This document shows positions 21,721-30,463 of a stretch of DNA of 64,000 nucleotides, in pieces. Position numbers and translations under genes: made by a program. Each line of letters starts with the position of its first letter. Within the stretch, counting starts at the first letter, position 1. The notes under the pieces were generated by a model. The model saw only the letters and a program-made list of their open reading frames with translations, was not told where the DNA came from and searched no databases. The stretch comes from Fulvivirga lutea (GTDB lineage Bacteria; Bacteroidota; Bacteroidia; Cytophagales; Cyclobacteriaceae), in assembly GCF_017068455.1 (NCBI RefSeq), contig NZ_CP070608.1, positions 3,763,488-3,827,487 on the forward strand. The letters are read 5' to 3'.

Positions 21721-24700
21721 CTACTCCAACCCTCTCCCTGGAGTATAAGGAGCTCCAGCCTCCTCTAAACTTTTTTCAAAAGCGGCCAGATTGTTAGCAT
21801 AGGTTTCAAACTTCTTTACAAAATCCGCTATTTGTTTTGTACCTGATTCAATACTTTGCTTCTGGGTTTCTGTTGGTAATTGAGTGGTATTCCAATGGCC
21901 GTACACCACCTTCCATACATAATCACTAATAGATGGCGTAGTAGATTCATCTTTACCCTGTCGTGTTGCATCACCAAACAACACTTCCCTTAATTCCGTC
22001 AATTGTGTATTGAACTCCTTAAGTTTCTTAAAGAATTCGGGATTAAGGCTCGGTGTTTGGGTAATAGCAGCGTCAATATGTCTTAATTTGCTGCTTACCT
22101 CACCCAACTTATTGCCTGCCGCCCCTAGTTTTCTTGATAATTCATTGGTCTGTTTTGTGAAAGCTGCGTATTCAGCATAGTTCACATTTTGCGGTAGATT
22201 TGGGGTTGGCTTCACGACAAACTCCTGCGCTTGGCCTTGCGCCACTAGGTTGCCGTTCTCTACCAAATACAGCTCTGCACTATACTTACCAGGAATGGCC
22301 ATTGGCCCTTCAGGCGAACCTGCCCATGGCGGCACAAAAGCCGGCTGCGATAAACTTATCGGGTCAGGTGCTGGGATTCTCAAATCCCAATTAATTCTAT
22401 GTACCCCTTTTTTAGCCGCACCATTCAACCAGCGCACGGCATTTCCATTTTCATCTTTAATTAAAATCAATACCTCTGGTTTATCTTCTAACGACTCAGC
22501 CTTGAGCGTTGCCCAACCCGGAAAAGGTATATTAGCACCTTGCTCTTTTAAACTCTTCTCTTTCTCTTCACGCTTCTCTTCAGACGTTTTAGGCACTTCG
22601 CTGATGTAATAAGTGATCAATGCTCCATGAGATGGATTGGGTGTTTTGAAGTTAGAAGATCCTGCCGAAGGGCCACCAGTGGCCTGATACGGCGCATTAG
22701 GAACAAACCACCATGCATCTCGTATTGGAAATAAAGTATTGTTAGAAACCTTTCCTGCTTCACGCAACGCAGAATAGTCATCCAATACAAAAACTCCTCT
22801 ACCAAAAGATGCTCCTACCAAATCGTTATCTCGTTCGTGCAATTCAATATCTCTGAAAGGAATGGTAGGTACGCCTGCTCCTAATTTTAACCAGTTAGTG
22901 CCCTTGTTAGGTGAATAGTAAATACCATACTCCGTTCCTATAACTAATAGATTTTGATCTACATGATCTTGCTTGATAGACCAAACGATCGTGTTGGCTG
23001 GTAAATCTCCATTAATTGCTTGCCAAGATTTACCTCTATCAGAACTCATGAAAAGATAGGTGGTGTAATCACCTATTTTATGAGCATCGGCTGAAGCAAA
23101 CACAGTATTTGCATTATGCTTAGAGGCCTCAATATCATTTATAAACGACAGTTCAGGCACTTTAGGAAGGCTTTGGGCTTTACGCCAGCTTTGGCCTCCA
23201 TCTTCAGTAACCTGAATTAATCCATCATCAGAACCTGTGTAAATAAGCCCTTTAGCAATTGGCGATTCCGATATGGAGGTAAGTGTCGAGAACTTGGACA
23301 TCGCGCCATTGTCATACAAAGCATCCACACTTGGCACATTATCCATCATCTTTAATTCATACCTATTTTTGTTAGTGGTTAAATCGCCACTTATGGCTGT
23401 CCATGAATTGCCTCGATCTGTACTTTTCCAAAGCCGTTGTGATCCGAAAAATAATGTTTTATTATCATGCGGACTGATCAGTACAGGGCTGTCCCAATTA
23501 TATCTTTCAGGAGGATCATTCGGCTGAGGCTGAGGTTGTATCATCAGAACCTCCTCTGTTCTTCTATCCAACCTGAAAAGCAGTCCGTTCTGAATCTCCA
23601 TATACACGATGTTCGGATCTGTCGGATCTACAGCACAGTCATATCCATCGGCACCTAAAGGCACGTACCAATCCTGGTTTCTAACGCCTTCAGTATTCAT
23701 GGTTCTGGATGGGCCAATTAATGTACCCAAATCTTGCGCACCCACTACCACATTATAAAATGGCTCTGAATTATCTAAAGCGGCTTTATAAAATTGAGAT
23801 ATAGGCAAGTTTTCAAAATGTCTCCAAGTAGCTCCTTCATCAAACGACTCATACAGGCCGCCATCGGTTCCAGCTATTAAATGGTTGCCGTTATCCGGAT
23901 CAATCCACATGGCGTGATTATCACTGTGCTTAGTTCTACCATTGGTCAGGTAATCAAAGGTTTTTCCGCCATCTCTGGTCACATGTAAGAACACATCCAT
24001 TTGATACACTAAATCCGGGTTACTTTGCGAAGCCTCAATTTCCTGGTAATAGTGTGGGCCTGTTCCACCGGAAATGTAGCTATTCATTTTACTCCAGCTT
24101 TCACCTTTGTCATCCGACCGATAGAAACCTCTCTCTTCATCATTCGCTTCTATAGTAGCAAATACTCTTTGAGGGTCAGCAGCTGTTACTGCTAAACCTA
24201 TTTTTCCCATATCGCCAGAAGGCAAACCCGTTTTAACTTGTTTCCATGTGTAGCCGTTATCGGTAGATTTATAAATACCAGATTTCGGTCCGCCTGCAAG
24301 TAGCGACCAGGTATGTCTTCTTCTCTGGTATGCAGCCGCATATACTACATCCGGGTTAGAAGGATCAAATTCAATGTCAGTTACTCCAGTATTCTCATCA
24401 ATTTTTAGCGCCAAGTTCCAGGACTTCCCACCATCAATACTTTTGTACACACCACGTTCGCCACCGGCTGACCAAAGCGGGCCTTCTGCCGCTACCATGA
24501 TCACATCACTATTTCTTGGGTCTATTAAAATTTTACCAATATGTTCGGATTTCTTGAGCCCCATATGCTGCCAGGTTTTACCGGCATCCATACTTCTATA
24601 CACACCATCACCCCAACCTACATGTCGGCCACTCACATTTTCTCCAGTACCTACCCATAAAATAGTTGGATTGTTAGGGTCGATAGTAACACACCCAATC

Positions 24701-24987
24701 GAGTAGGATGCCTGATCGTCAAAAATTGGTTTCCAGGTAATACCACCATTGATCGTTTTCCAAACATTGCCAGAGCCTGCAGCTACATACCAAGTGTTTT
24801 TATCTTTTGGGTTTACTGCAATATCGGATATTCTGCCACCCATGAGTGCCGGTCCAATTTCCCGCAGTTTCAGACCTTTTGCCGCTTCTTTGTGCACATC
24901 ATTCACCGCTTGTGCATAAATGTCGATAGTAAGAAGTAGGCTAACTAGAAATATAAATGCTGATTTGAGTTGGACTTTTAACATCAT
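21721..24987 (-). CDS. Sortilin/VPS10-type BNR-repeat exoprotein (1088 aa)
   Basis: Signal peptide near the N-terminus (FIFLVSLLLTIDIYAQ), then many Asp-box/BNR repeats of the form S.DGG.SW (for example SIDGGKSW, STDNGYTWK, SDDKGESW), which build a large beta-propeller of the VPS10/sialidase-like type. The C-terminal 250 residues form a helical and beta tail. Bacteroidota encode many such proteins, annotated as glycosyl hydrolases or WD40/YVTN/BNR proteins, with no proven substrate. No T9SS sorting domain is visible. It is transcribed towards the cassette array and ends 38 bases after its last attC. A paralogue lies at 51876-54998. Confidence 0.88.
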   Translation of the reverse strand: MMLKVQLKSAFIFLVSLLLTIDIYAQAVNDVHKEAAKGLKLREIGPALMGGRISDIAVNPKDKNTWYVAAGSGNVWKTINGGITWKPIFDDQASYSIGCVTIDPNNPTILWVGTGENVSGRHVGWGDGVYRSMDAGKTWQHMGLKKSEHIGKILIDPRNSDVIMVAAEGPLWSAGGERGVYKSIDGGKSWNLALKIDENTGVTDIEFDPSNPDVVYAAAYQRRRHTWSLLAGGPKSGIYKSTDNGYTWKQVKTGLPSGDMGKIGLAVTAADPQRVFATIEANDEERGFYRSDDKGESWSKMNSYISGGTGPHYYQEIEASQSNPDLVYQMDVFLHVTRDGGKTFDYLTNGRTKHSDNHAMWIDPDNGNHLIAGTDGGLYESFDEGATWRHFENLPISQFYKAALDNSEPFYNVVVGAQDLGTLIGPSRTMNTEGVRNQDWYVPLGADGYDCAVDPTDPNIVYMEIQNGLLFRLDRRTEEVLMIQPQPQPNDPPERYNWDSPVLISPHDNKTLFFGSQRLWKSTDRGNSWTAISGDLTTNKNRYELKMMDNVPSVDALYDNGAMSKFSTLTSISESPIAKGLIYTGSDDGLIQVTEDGGQSWRKAQSLPKVPELSFINDIEASKHNANTVFASADAHKIGDYTTYLFMSSDRGKSWQAINGDLPANTIVWSIKQDHVDQNLLVIGTEYGIYYSPNKGTNWLKLGAGVPTIPFRDIELHERDNDLVGASFGRGVFVLDDYSALREAGKVSNNTLFPIRDAWWFVPNAPYQATGGPSAGSSNFKTPNPSHGALITYYISEVPKTSEEKREEKEKSLKEQGANIPFPGWATLKAESLEDKPEVLILIKDENGNAVRWLNGAAKKGVHRINWDLRIPAPDPISLSQPAFVPPWAGSPEGPMAIPGKYSAELYLVENGNLVAQGQAQEFVVKPTPNLPQNVNYAEYAAFTKQTNELSRKLGAAGNKLGEVSSKLRHIDAAITQTPSLNPEFFKKLKEFNTQLTELREVLFGDATRQGKDESTTPSISDYVWKVVYGHWNTTQLPTETQKQSIESGTKQIADFVKKFETYANNLAAFEKSLEEAGAPYTPGRGLE

Positions 24988-25090
24988 CTATTGTTTTGAT
25001 TTGTTTGCTTTGAGTAATGATTCAATAATTTATCAATTTAAGGCTTATTTTTAATACCCAATAACCGCTCATATAAAAGCAGATCCAGCC

Positions 25091-25660
25091 TTGAAAAAAC
25101 ACCGCCATTTTATTCTCAATAAGCCTTTTGGGTATCTCTCACAGTTTGTGAATAATCAGAACAGGCGCAAGAACAAAAAGTTACTGGGCGAGCTTTATGA
25201 CTTCCCCGAGGGAGTGATGGCTATTGGAAGGTTGGATGAAAAATCAGAAGGTTTATTGTTATTAACCACTGATGGAAATGAAAGTGAAAGAGTAAGAAGT
25301 AAGGAAGTTGAGAAAGAGTATTATGCTGAAGTTGATGGTGAAATAACAGATGAGGCTATAACTAAGCTGTCTCAAGGTGTAGAAATTGGATTTGAAGGAA
25401 AAAGGTATGTCTCGCTACCCTGTAGAGTTGTAAAACTTCAAAATTCTCCAAATCTGGAAGAAATACCTGTTCAGAAACACAGAACCACAAGTTGGATATC
25501 CATAACAATAACTGAAGGTAAATTCAGACAAGTACGCAAAATGACGGCCGCAGTGGGTTTTCCAACTGTCAGGTTGCTACGCGTACGAATTGGTACTATT
25601 CATCTTAATGGACTAAAACCGGGAGAAGTAAAGGAAGTAGATGCAATTCAGCTAAACTAA
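25091..25660 (+). CDS. rluE: 23S rRNA pseudouridine synthase, RluE-like
   Basis: 189 residues, start TTG at 25091. It begins directly with the catalytic domain (FILNKPFGYLSQF) without an S4 domain, as in RluE. The catalytic aspartate is D49 in GRLDEKSEGLLLLTTDG; further RsuA/RluB/E-family motifs are EVEKEYYAEVDG and, near the C-terminus, ITEGKFRQVRKMTAAVGFP with LKPGE. In E. coli RluE makes pseudouridine 2457 in 23S rRNA; length (about 190-215) fits. It is convergent with the next gene, which overlaps it by 4 bases. Confidence 0.85.
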   Translation: MKKHRHFILNKPFGYLSQFVNNQNRRKNKKLLGELYDFPEGVMAIGRLDEKSEGLLLLTTDGNESERVRSKEVEKEYYAEVDGEITDEAITKLSQGVEIGFEGKRYVSLPCRVVKLQNSPNLEEIPVQKHRTTSWISITITEGKFRQVRKMTAAVGFPTVRLLRVRIGTIHLNGLKPGEVKEVDAIQLN

Positions 25661-26238
25661 TTGGCACTATACAGTTTCAATCGTAACAACTCTAAAATAG
25701 AGTATTTAACTGCCGGGTTTTGAACATTTGTTACACCATATCGCTGGTCTGTTAAATCGGCAATATCAGCGATTTTAAATACAGGCCCCTCCACATCTAC
25801 ACCATCGAGCGTGCAATTGCTAGAGAAAACCAATCGAATGTATTTCAATTTACGCTCCTGTTCGTAGGTAACGTTATTTCGCTGCATCTGCTCCACAATC
25901 TCAAATTCATATTGCATGCATTTTAGTACATGGCCATCCACAGGAACGGGCTTGGCATTTTCACATTCCCAACCTGGAGAAGTTTGCATTAAAGCACGAA
26001 AAGCACGTTCAGTCATACCGAAATGATATAAAAACTGTGAGTAGCTAACCGGTACATTGGTTTTTTTTGGATAATACGCATCAATATCTCCCCTGCTGAA
26101 TGCATCGATGAGGATTTTAGGAATTTCAGCGGCCATTTGATTTTGCTTCACCTCAAGATTTACACGAGACACGATTTCTTGTGCCGTCATATCAGCGAAA
26201 CAACTAATTAGTAATGTTATGATCATAATCTTTTTCAT
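25657..26238 (-). CDS. Secreted protein, possibly GldN-like
   Basis: 193 residues with signal peptide MKKIMIITLLISCFADMTAQ. The segment IPKILIDAFSRGDIDAYYPKKTNVPVSYSQF recalls the part of T9SS protein GldN/PorN that reads about I..A...G.I.AY......PL....F, and the C-terminal part ends in a long helix ILELLRLKLY. The similarity is weak, so this is a suggestion only. Its ATG overlaps the stop of the upstream gene (26235-26238), and both probably form one transcription unit. Confidence 0.65.
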   Translation of the reverse strand: MKKIMIITLLISCFADMTAQEIVSRVNLEVKQNQMAAEIPKILIDAFSRGDIDAYYPKKTNVPVSYSQFLYHFGMTERAFRALMQTSPGWECENAKPVPVDGHVLKCMQYEFEIVEQMQRNNVTYEQERKLKYIRLVFSSNCTLDGVDVEGPVFKIADIADLTDQRYGVTNVQNPAVKYSILELLRLKLYSAN

Positions 26239-27236
26239 CTCATTCCTATTAGGTTAGATAATTCATTGGCCTCATTCGGCACCGGCCCTTCCAACTCCAG
26301 TTTAAAAGTGAGCTCACTTTCCGGCTCTCCGAGTGTGGGATAATCATTCAGTTTAAAAATTTCACCCTCCTCGCCTATCGTAAACATGGCGTATTCCCTG
26401 TCTTTAATAAGAGTAAAGTCATCTTTCCAATTGTATTCATTAAAATAGATGACGGTATTAAGATCTTTGTAGATCACATATACTTCCGATTTAATGGGTT
26501 CATTATCTCCATTTACAAATTCAGGAACATAAGGAACAAACACCTCATCAGTAATTATTTTGTCATAATTATATAAGCCAAAATCAAAAATTTCCATGGT
26601 TTGAAAAGCCACTTGCCGTAGCGAGTCCTTACGAGCCCAGGCCGGATCCACAAACCATTCATCGTCCCAGCCGGGCTCAAAAACCTCAGCTTCACTTTGG
26701 GTTTCAACAATGCTACTGCCCCATAAATCATCATCCTGTTCTGTTAAAAGCAAGTTTTGAATTCTATTAGTATAAGAATCCCAATGATTTGTTTCTGAGT
26801 TATACTTATACCCTTCCATCATCACATCTACCTCATTTCGCTCCATAGCTAATCGGACTACAATTGACCGATCTTCATGCACCTGGATCGTATCAGACCC
26901 ATTTAGACAATAGATTTCAAACATGCCATTGGATTCCAGTTGATAGGTTTTACCCATCAGTTCGGTTGTCATTCGGTAGCCGTTGATAGCCGTTTGTACA
27001 GGGGTGCGAATTTCGCGGTACAAAAGAGATACTGAATCTACTTTATTGACATCTACCTCAAAGGCCTTGCTTGGAATATAAATTAGACTACCAGAATGAT
27101 GAATAATTTTCGCACAATTGATGGTGCTTACACGATACTCTGAAAAGCTTGATTTGAGATTAGCTAGCTTATTTTGAGCAACTAAATTCGATTGAACTAG
27201 TGCCAAAGCAAGAAGACAGAGTACTATTTTTTTCAT
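26235..27236 (-). CDS. Secreted protein of unknown function
   Basis: 333 residues from the ATG at 27236, chosen because it directly precedes the signal peptide MKKIVLCLLALALVQSNLVAQ; the open frame begins seven codons earlier. The mature part shows paired patterns such as KTYQLESNGMFEIYCLNG and acidic, Trp-rich stretches (EPGWDDEWFVDPAW). Its translation stop overlaps the start of the following gene in a 4-base ATGA-type overlap. The two may work together in the envelope; no family recognised. Confidence 0.7.
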   Translation of the reverse strand: MKKIVLCLLALALVQSNLVAQNKLANLKSSFSEYRVSTINCAKIIHHSGSLIYIPSKAFEVDVNKVDSVSLLYREIRTPVQTAINGYRMTTELMGKTYQLESNGMFEIYCLNGSDTIQVHEDRSIVVRLAMERNEVDVMMEGYKYNSETNHWDSYTNRIQNLLLTEQDDDLWGSSIVETQSEAEVFEPGWDDEWFVDPAWARKDSLRQVAFQTMEIFDFGLYNYDKIITDEVFVPYVPEFVNGDNEPIKSEVYVIYKDLNTVIYFNEYNWKDDFTLIKDREYAMFTIGEEGEIFKLNDYPTLGEPESELTFKLELEGPVPNEANELSNLIGMR

Positions 27237-27399
27237 GGGCGCTTCTTTCACAAGCACTCAAGTTACAAAAAGTATGATGGGATAGCAATAGAGTGATCTC
27301 TAGCTGAAAATAGTTAACTATGCAGTCAATTAACAAATGAGGATTAACTAATCTAGTTATTACTCAAACTTCATTAATTATGTTGCCAAGCTCCGATAT

Positions 27400-28089
27400 A
27401 TGGAAATCATCTCAACTATAACAGAAATTCTTTTTATTGGGTTGGCTTTCGCAGCAATCATTACAATCATTAAATATCCAAAAGACCTAATAAGGGCCTT
27501 TATTAATTTTATAAGACCAACTTCCTTTAATCTTGTTAGTTTTCTATTTTACCCGCTTTGGCTAATTATTAAAAGCGTTGACAAGGCTTTTCGCTTGAAT
27601 TTGATTGAAGAAACTGAAGGACTTTATGAAGTAAAGTCTGACGAACCTTATAAAGCAACTAAAAAATTAAAGTTCGATTACCGAATTGGTGATAAGTATA
27701 TAATGGCAGCTATCGATGGCTTAGAACTGGAAAAAGTAATGCGAGAATTTAATGGTTATTTAGGAGATGTAGAATTTAAGGACTTTACCTTAATTCAAAA
27801 TAATCCTGCCATTTTTAAACTTCCTGATTCTATTTCCTTTATTGACTTTATTCTTCTGGTTCAGCATGTATGTACAGAATTAGACAAAATTGATTCCTAC
27901 GGTTTTTTTAAGTCTTTGGACTTAAGCTTTTACTGTTATCAGGATTCAAATACACTTCATAATATTATTGGAAAAACAAATTCTGATGACCCATTTTCTA
28001 TTTATACTTTGGATGATTTGAATGATGATACCCATTTGCGCGTGAATAACAGCTTATTGGTAAGATCAATGAGTATAAAGGGTGTTTAA
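27400..28089 (+). CDS. Membrane-anchored protein, unknown
   Basis: 229 residues from ATG 27400. A first hydrophobic helix at about residues 5-24 and a second, weaker one at about 38-58 (SFNLVSFLFYPLWLIIKSV) are followed by a soluble domain of about 165 residues with mixed helix and strand. No catalytic motif seen. It stands alone: 142 bases from the divergent gene upstream, and the hip operator region follows it. Confidence 0.65.
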   Translation: MEIISTITEILFIGLAFAAIITIIKYPKDLIRAFINFIRPTSFNLVSFLFYPLWLIIKSVDKAFRLNLIEETEGLYEVKSDEPYKATKKLKFDYRIGDKYIMAAIDGLELEKVMREFNGYLGDVEFKDFTLIQNNPAIFKLPDSISFIDFILLVQHVCTELDKIDSYGFFKSLDLSFYCYQDSNTLHNIIGKTNSDDPFSIYTLDDLNDDTHLRVNNSLLVRSMSIKGV

Positions 28090-28204
28090 TTGCACCTCTC
28101 GACTATATGCGAATACATATAAATCAGTAATAAAGAGAATAATTATATTTAGAAGCATATAATTAAGCAGCAAAAGGTTTTGGTATTTCAATGAATCAAT
28201 TCAT

Positions 28205-28345
28205 TATACCCTTTCGGGTTCATTCCCTTTCAAGATGTTCATAATTATATCAGTACGGGTATAATTTTAATAAATTAAGCAATTTTATACCCGTTAAGGT
28301 ATAATTACAGAATTATTAATTACATTTATACCCGATTGGGTATAA
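28205..28345 (+). promoter_or_regulatory. Four operator-like palindromes in front of hipB
   Basis: Two nearly perfect palindromes TTATACCCGNNNGGGTATAA occur at 28285-28304 (right half AAGGTATAA) and 28326-28345. Two weaker copies lie at 28205-28220 (TATACCCTTTCGGGTT) and 28247-28264 (right half CGGGTATA). They are spaced by about 40 bases, with the last ending six bases before the hipB start codon. HipB-type regulators bind palindromes with a similar core (TATCC...GGATA in E. coli), so these are the likely autorepression sites of the module. Confidence 0.8.
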
Positions 28346-28351
28346 TAAAGC

Positions 28352-28564
28352 ATGAAAAACTTAAGTCAGTTTGTTAAAAATAAGCGAAAAAGCCTAGGGT
28401 TAACTCAGGAAGATCTATCCTTCAAAGCAGGTGTAGGGCTCCGCTTTGTTCGAGATTTGGAGCAAGGTAAGAAATCATTAATGGTTGATAAAGTCAACCA
28501 GGTGTTATCATTATTTGGTTATGAACTAGGGCCAGTACCAACAGAAAGACATGAAGAAAGCTAA
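28352..28564 (+). CDS. hipB: HipB-like XRE antitoxin/repressor
   Basis: 70 residues, little more than one helix-turn-helix domain (FVKNKRKSLGLTQEDLSFKAG, then LRFVRDLEQGKKS), the XRE pattern of HipB. It starts six bases after an operator palindrome and overlaps the following gene by 14 bases, so translation of the two is probably coupled. By analogy it represses the operon and binds the toxin complex. In tripartite HipBST systems HipB acts mainly as a regulator. Confidence 0.85.
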   Translation: MKNLSQFVKNKRKSLGLTQEDLSFKAGVGLRFVRDLEQGKKSLMVDKVNQVLSLFGYELGPVPTERHEES

Positions 28565-28877
28565 GGTTTACATGCATACCCAGTTGGCCGGAGTATTAAC
28601 GGAGGATGAGAATGGCTACCATTTTAACTATGACCCAACTTATTTGGAGCAAAATGATTCTGAGTCCATTAGCCTGACACTACCACTATCAAGTGAAGGC
28701 TATCATAGTCAATTTCTTTTTCCTTTTTTTGATGGTTTAATACCGGAAGGTTGGCTATTAGACATTGCACAAAAAAACTGGAAACTTAACCCAAGGGACC
28801 GAATGAGCATACTATTAAAAACATGCCATGATTGCATAGGAGCAGTTTCAATACAACCTGAAGACAATGAAAACTAA
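28551..28877 (+). CDS. HipS-like protein (HipA N-terminal domain as separate gene)
   Basis: 108 residues matching only the N-terminal subdomain of HipA: VYMHTQLAGVLTEDENGYHFNYDP, SISLTLPLSSEGY and LFPFFDGLIPEGWLL, the typical HipA N-domain signature. In HipA this domain is fused to the kinase; here it stands alone and overlaps both neighbours (14 and 11 bases). In E. coli HipBST the corresponding small protein HipS is the antitoxin that blocks kinase HipT. I infer the same role here. Confidence 0.82.
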   Translation: MKKAKVYMHTQLAGVLTEDENGYHFNYDPTYLEQNDSESISLTLPLSSEGYHSQFLFPFFDGLIPEGWLLDIAQKNWKLNPRDRMSILLKTCHDCIGAVSIQPEDNEN

Positions 28878-29832
28878 GTGCCTCTATTGTTATAAAGAAA
28901 TTGATTCAGAAGGATTAAAAACTACTGCTGGCTCAAAAGGTTATCATGAAAAATGTAGCAAGAAATTCTTTGGCAATGTTGTTCCTCCAGTACTGGATTT
29001 TACTGAAGATGAAATTCTGGAGTTTGCTGAACAAGTGATCAAAAGTCAAAAAACGGTAACTGGTGTTCAACCCAAGTTATCACTTGGTCTATCAGAAAAC
29101 TCCTCTTCCACTGAACGATTTACAATTGTAGGGTTAAGGGGTGAGTATATCTTAAAACCTCAGACGACTACTTTCAAGCATCTGCCAGAAATTGAAGATT
29201 TAACAATGCATCTGGCCGAAATGAGCAAAATAAAAACGGTAGAGCATTCTTTGATCAGGTTAAAATCTGGTCAATTGGCTTATATCACCAAAAGAGTAGA
29301 TCGAAATAAAGGTGACAAGTTTCACATGGAAGACATGTGTCAACTAACAGAACGCTTGACTGAACACAAGTACAAAGGATCGTATGAACAAATAGCAAAA
29401 GTCATTCATAAGTATGCCGCCAATCCGGGGTTGAATGTAACAGACTTCTTCGAAATAGTATTGTTTAGTTTTCTTACAGGCAATAATGACATGCATTTGA
29501 AGAACTTTTCTTTACTCAAAAGAAACTCTGAATATAATTTATGTCCTGCTTATGATCTTCTCGCCTCGGAACTTGTGGTTGAAGGCGATGACGAAGAACT
29601 AGCACTCAACTTAAATGGAAAGAAAAGAAAGTTAAAAAAGAAAGATTTTGAAATAGCTATGAAAGGCGCTGGCCTTGATGAAAAGGTAATTGAAAACATT
29701 TTCAAAAAATATAAAAAACTATTTCCAAAATGGGCTGTTTTCGTTAATCACAGCTTTTTAAACGATGAGATGAAAGAAGCGTATCAGGAGTTAATAAATC
29801 GTAAAGCCCAGCAGCTAGAACTTGAAAATTAA
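28867..29832 (+). CDS. HipT/HipA-like Ser/Thr kinase toxin
   Basis: 321 residues containing only the kinase part of HipA. A short Cys-containing N-terminus (CLYC...YHEKCSKKF) may bind zinc. The P-loop-like segment is TVTGVQPKLSLGL; the catalytic loop GNNDMHLKNFSLL has D208, and the metal-binding motif is PAYDLLAS. HipA/HipT kinases phosphorylate aminoacyl-tRNA synthetases (GltX, TrpS) and stop growth. Overlaps the HipS-like gene by 11 bases. Motifs are complete, so it should be active unless neutralised. Confidence 0.85.
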   Translation: MKTKCLYCYKEIDSEGLKTTAGSKGYHEKCSKKFFGNVVPPVLDFTEDEILEFAEQVIKSQKTVTGVQPKLSLGLSENSSSTERFTIVGLRGEYILKPQTTTFKHLPEIEDLTMHLAEMSKIKTVEHSLIRLKSGQLAYITKRVDRNKGDKFHMEDMCQLTERLTEHKYKGSYEQIAKVIHKYAANPGLNVTDFFEIVLFSFLTGNNDMHLKNFSLLKRNSEYNLCPAYDLLASELVVEGDDEELALNLNGKKRKLKKKDFEIAMKGAGLDEKVIENIFKKYKKLFPKWAVFVNHSFLNDEMKEAYQELINRKAQQLELEN

Positions 29833-29873
29833 AATCTATGCAATTATTCTTCGTTTGAATTGCTTCCGAGGCA

Positions 29874-30461
29874 TTATTCCTTCAACACCATATCAATACA
29901 CATAACCGCAGCCAGAATCAGGATTCTCAATCGGTTATCCTGAGGGACGGATTCATCAATCTTCAACATGTAATTATCGGCTGAAGTAAATAATTCCTTA
30001 CCGAAGCCCGACCACTGTTTACTCACATGTGCAAACTCATGACCCTCTTTCACAAACTTAAAATCCCAGCTAGTCCATTTACCTTTGAGCGTACAAACCA
30101 CCTTATTGTTCATATCCAGAAGATTGAACTTGCCGCCTATTGAAAAGAATTGCTGTTTGAATTTACCTACCAGGTTATCTTTCTCGTCAAACACATCTAC
30201 AGTGGATAAAAAGAGAGAAATACCTCTTTTCACTTTGATGATCTGCTCACCGCCCGGAGTGGAAATAACCACTTCGAAGGGAGTCATTCGTTTATAATCT
30301 GTAAAGCGAAACATCTTGGTAAAGAACCCAAGATTGGGTTCTCTACATTCCAATATTATTTCCTGCGTTTCAGGATCATAAATATCATAATTGTTTGATG
30401 CCTTGAACATGCCTACATGTTCTTTAACAAAAAAGAGGTTTTTATTAAGTATCGGGTGCAT
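29874..30461 (-). CDS. LURP-one/phospholipid-scramblase-like protein
   Basis: 195 residues made of repeated beta strands in the order seen in the tubby-like LURP-one/scramblase family (NNYDIYDPETQEIILECREP, TPFEVVISTPGGEQIIKVKRG, VDVFDEKDNLVGKFKQ, LKGKWTSWDFKF), with a hydrophobic helix close to the C-terminus (LRILILAAVMCIDMVL). Length is normal. It follows paaN with a gap of two bases and is probably in the same operon, although a link between the two functions is not known to me. Confidence 0.8.
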   Translation of the reverse strand: MHPILNKNLFFVKEHVGMFKASNNYDIYDPETQEIILECREPNLGFFTKMFRFTDYKRMTPFEVVISTPGGEQIIKVKRGISLFLSTVDVFDEKDNLVGKFKQQFFSIGGKFNLLDMNNKVVCTLKGKWTSWDFKFVKEGHEFAHVSKQWSGFGKELFTSADNYMLKIDESVPQDNRLRILILAAVMCIDMVLKE

Positions 30462-30463
30462 TC

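Noticed and set aside
22200-24706. Several + strand open frames across 22200-24706
   Set aside because: They are shadows of the long minus-strand BNR-repeat gene and show no protein-like composition.
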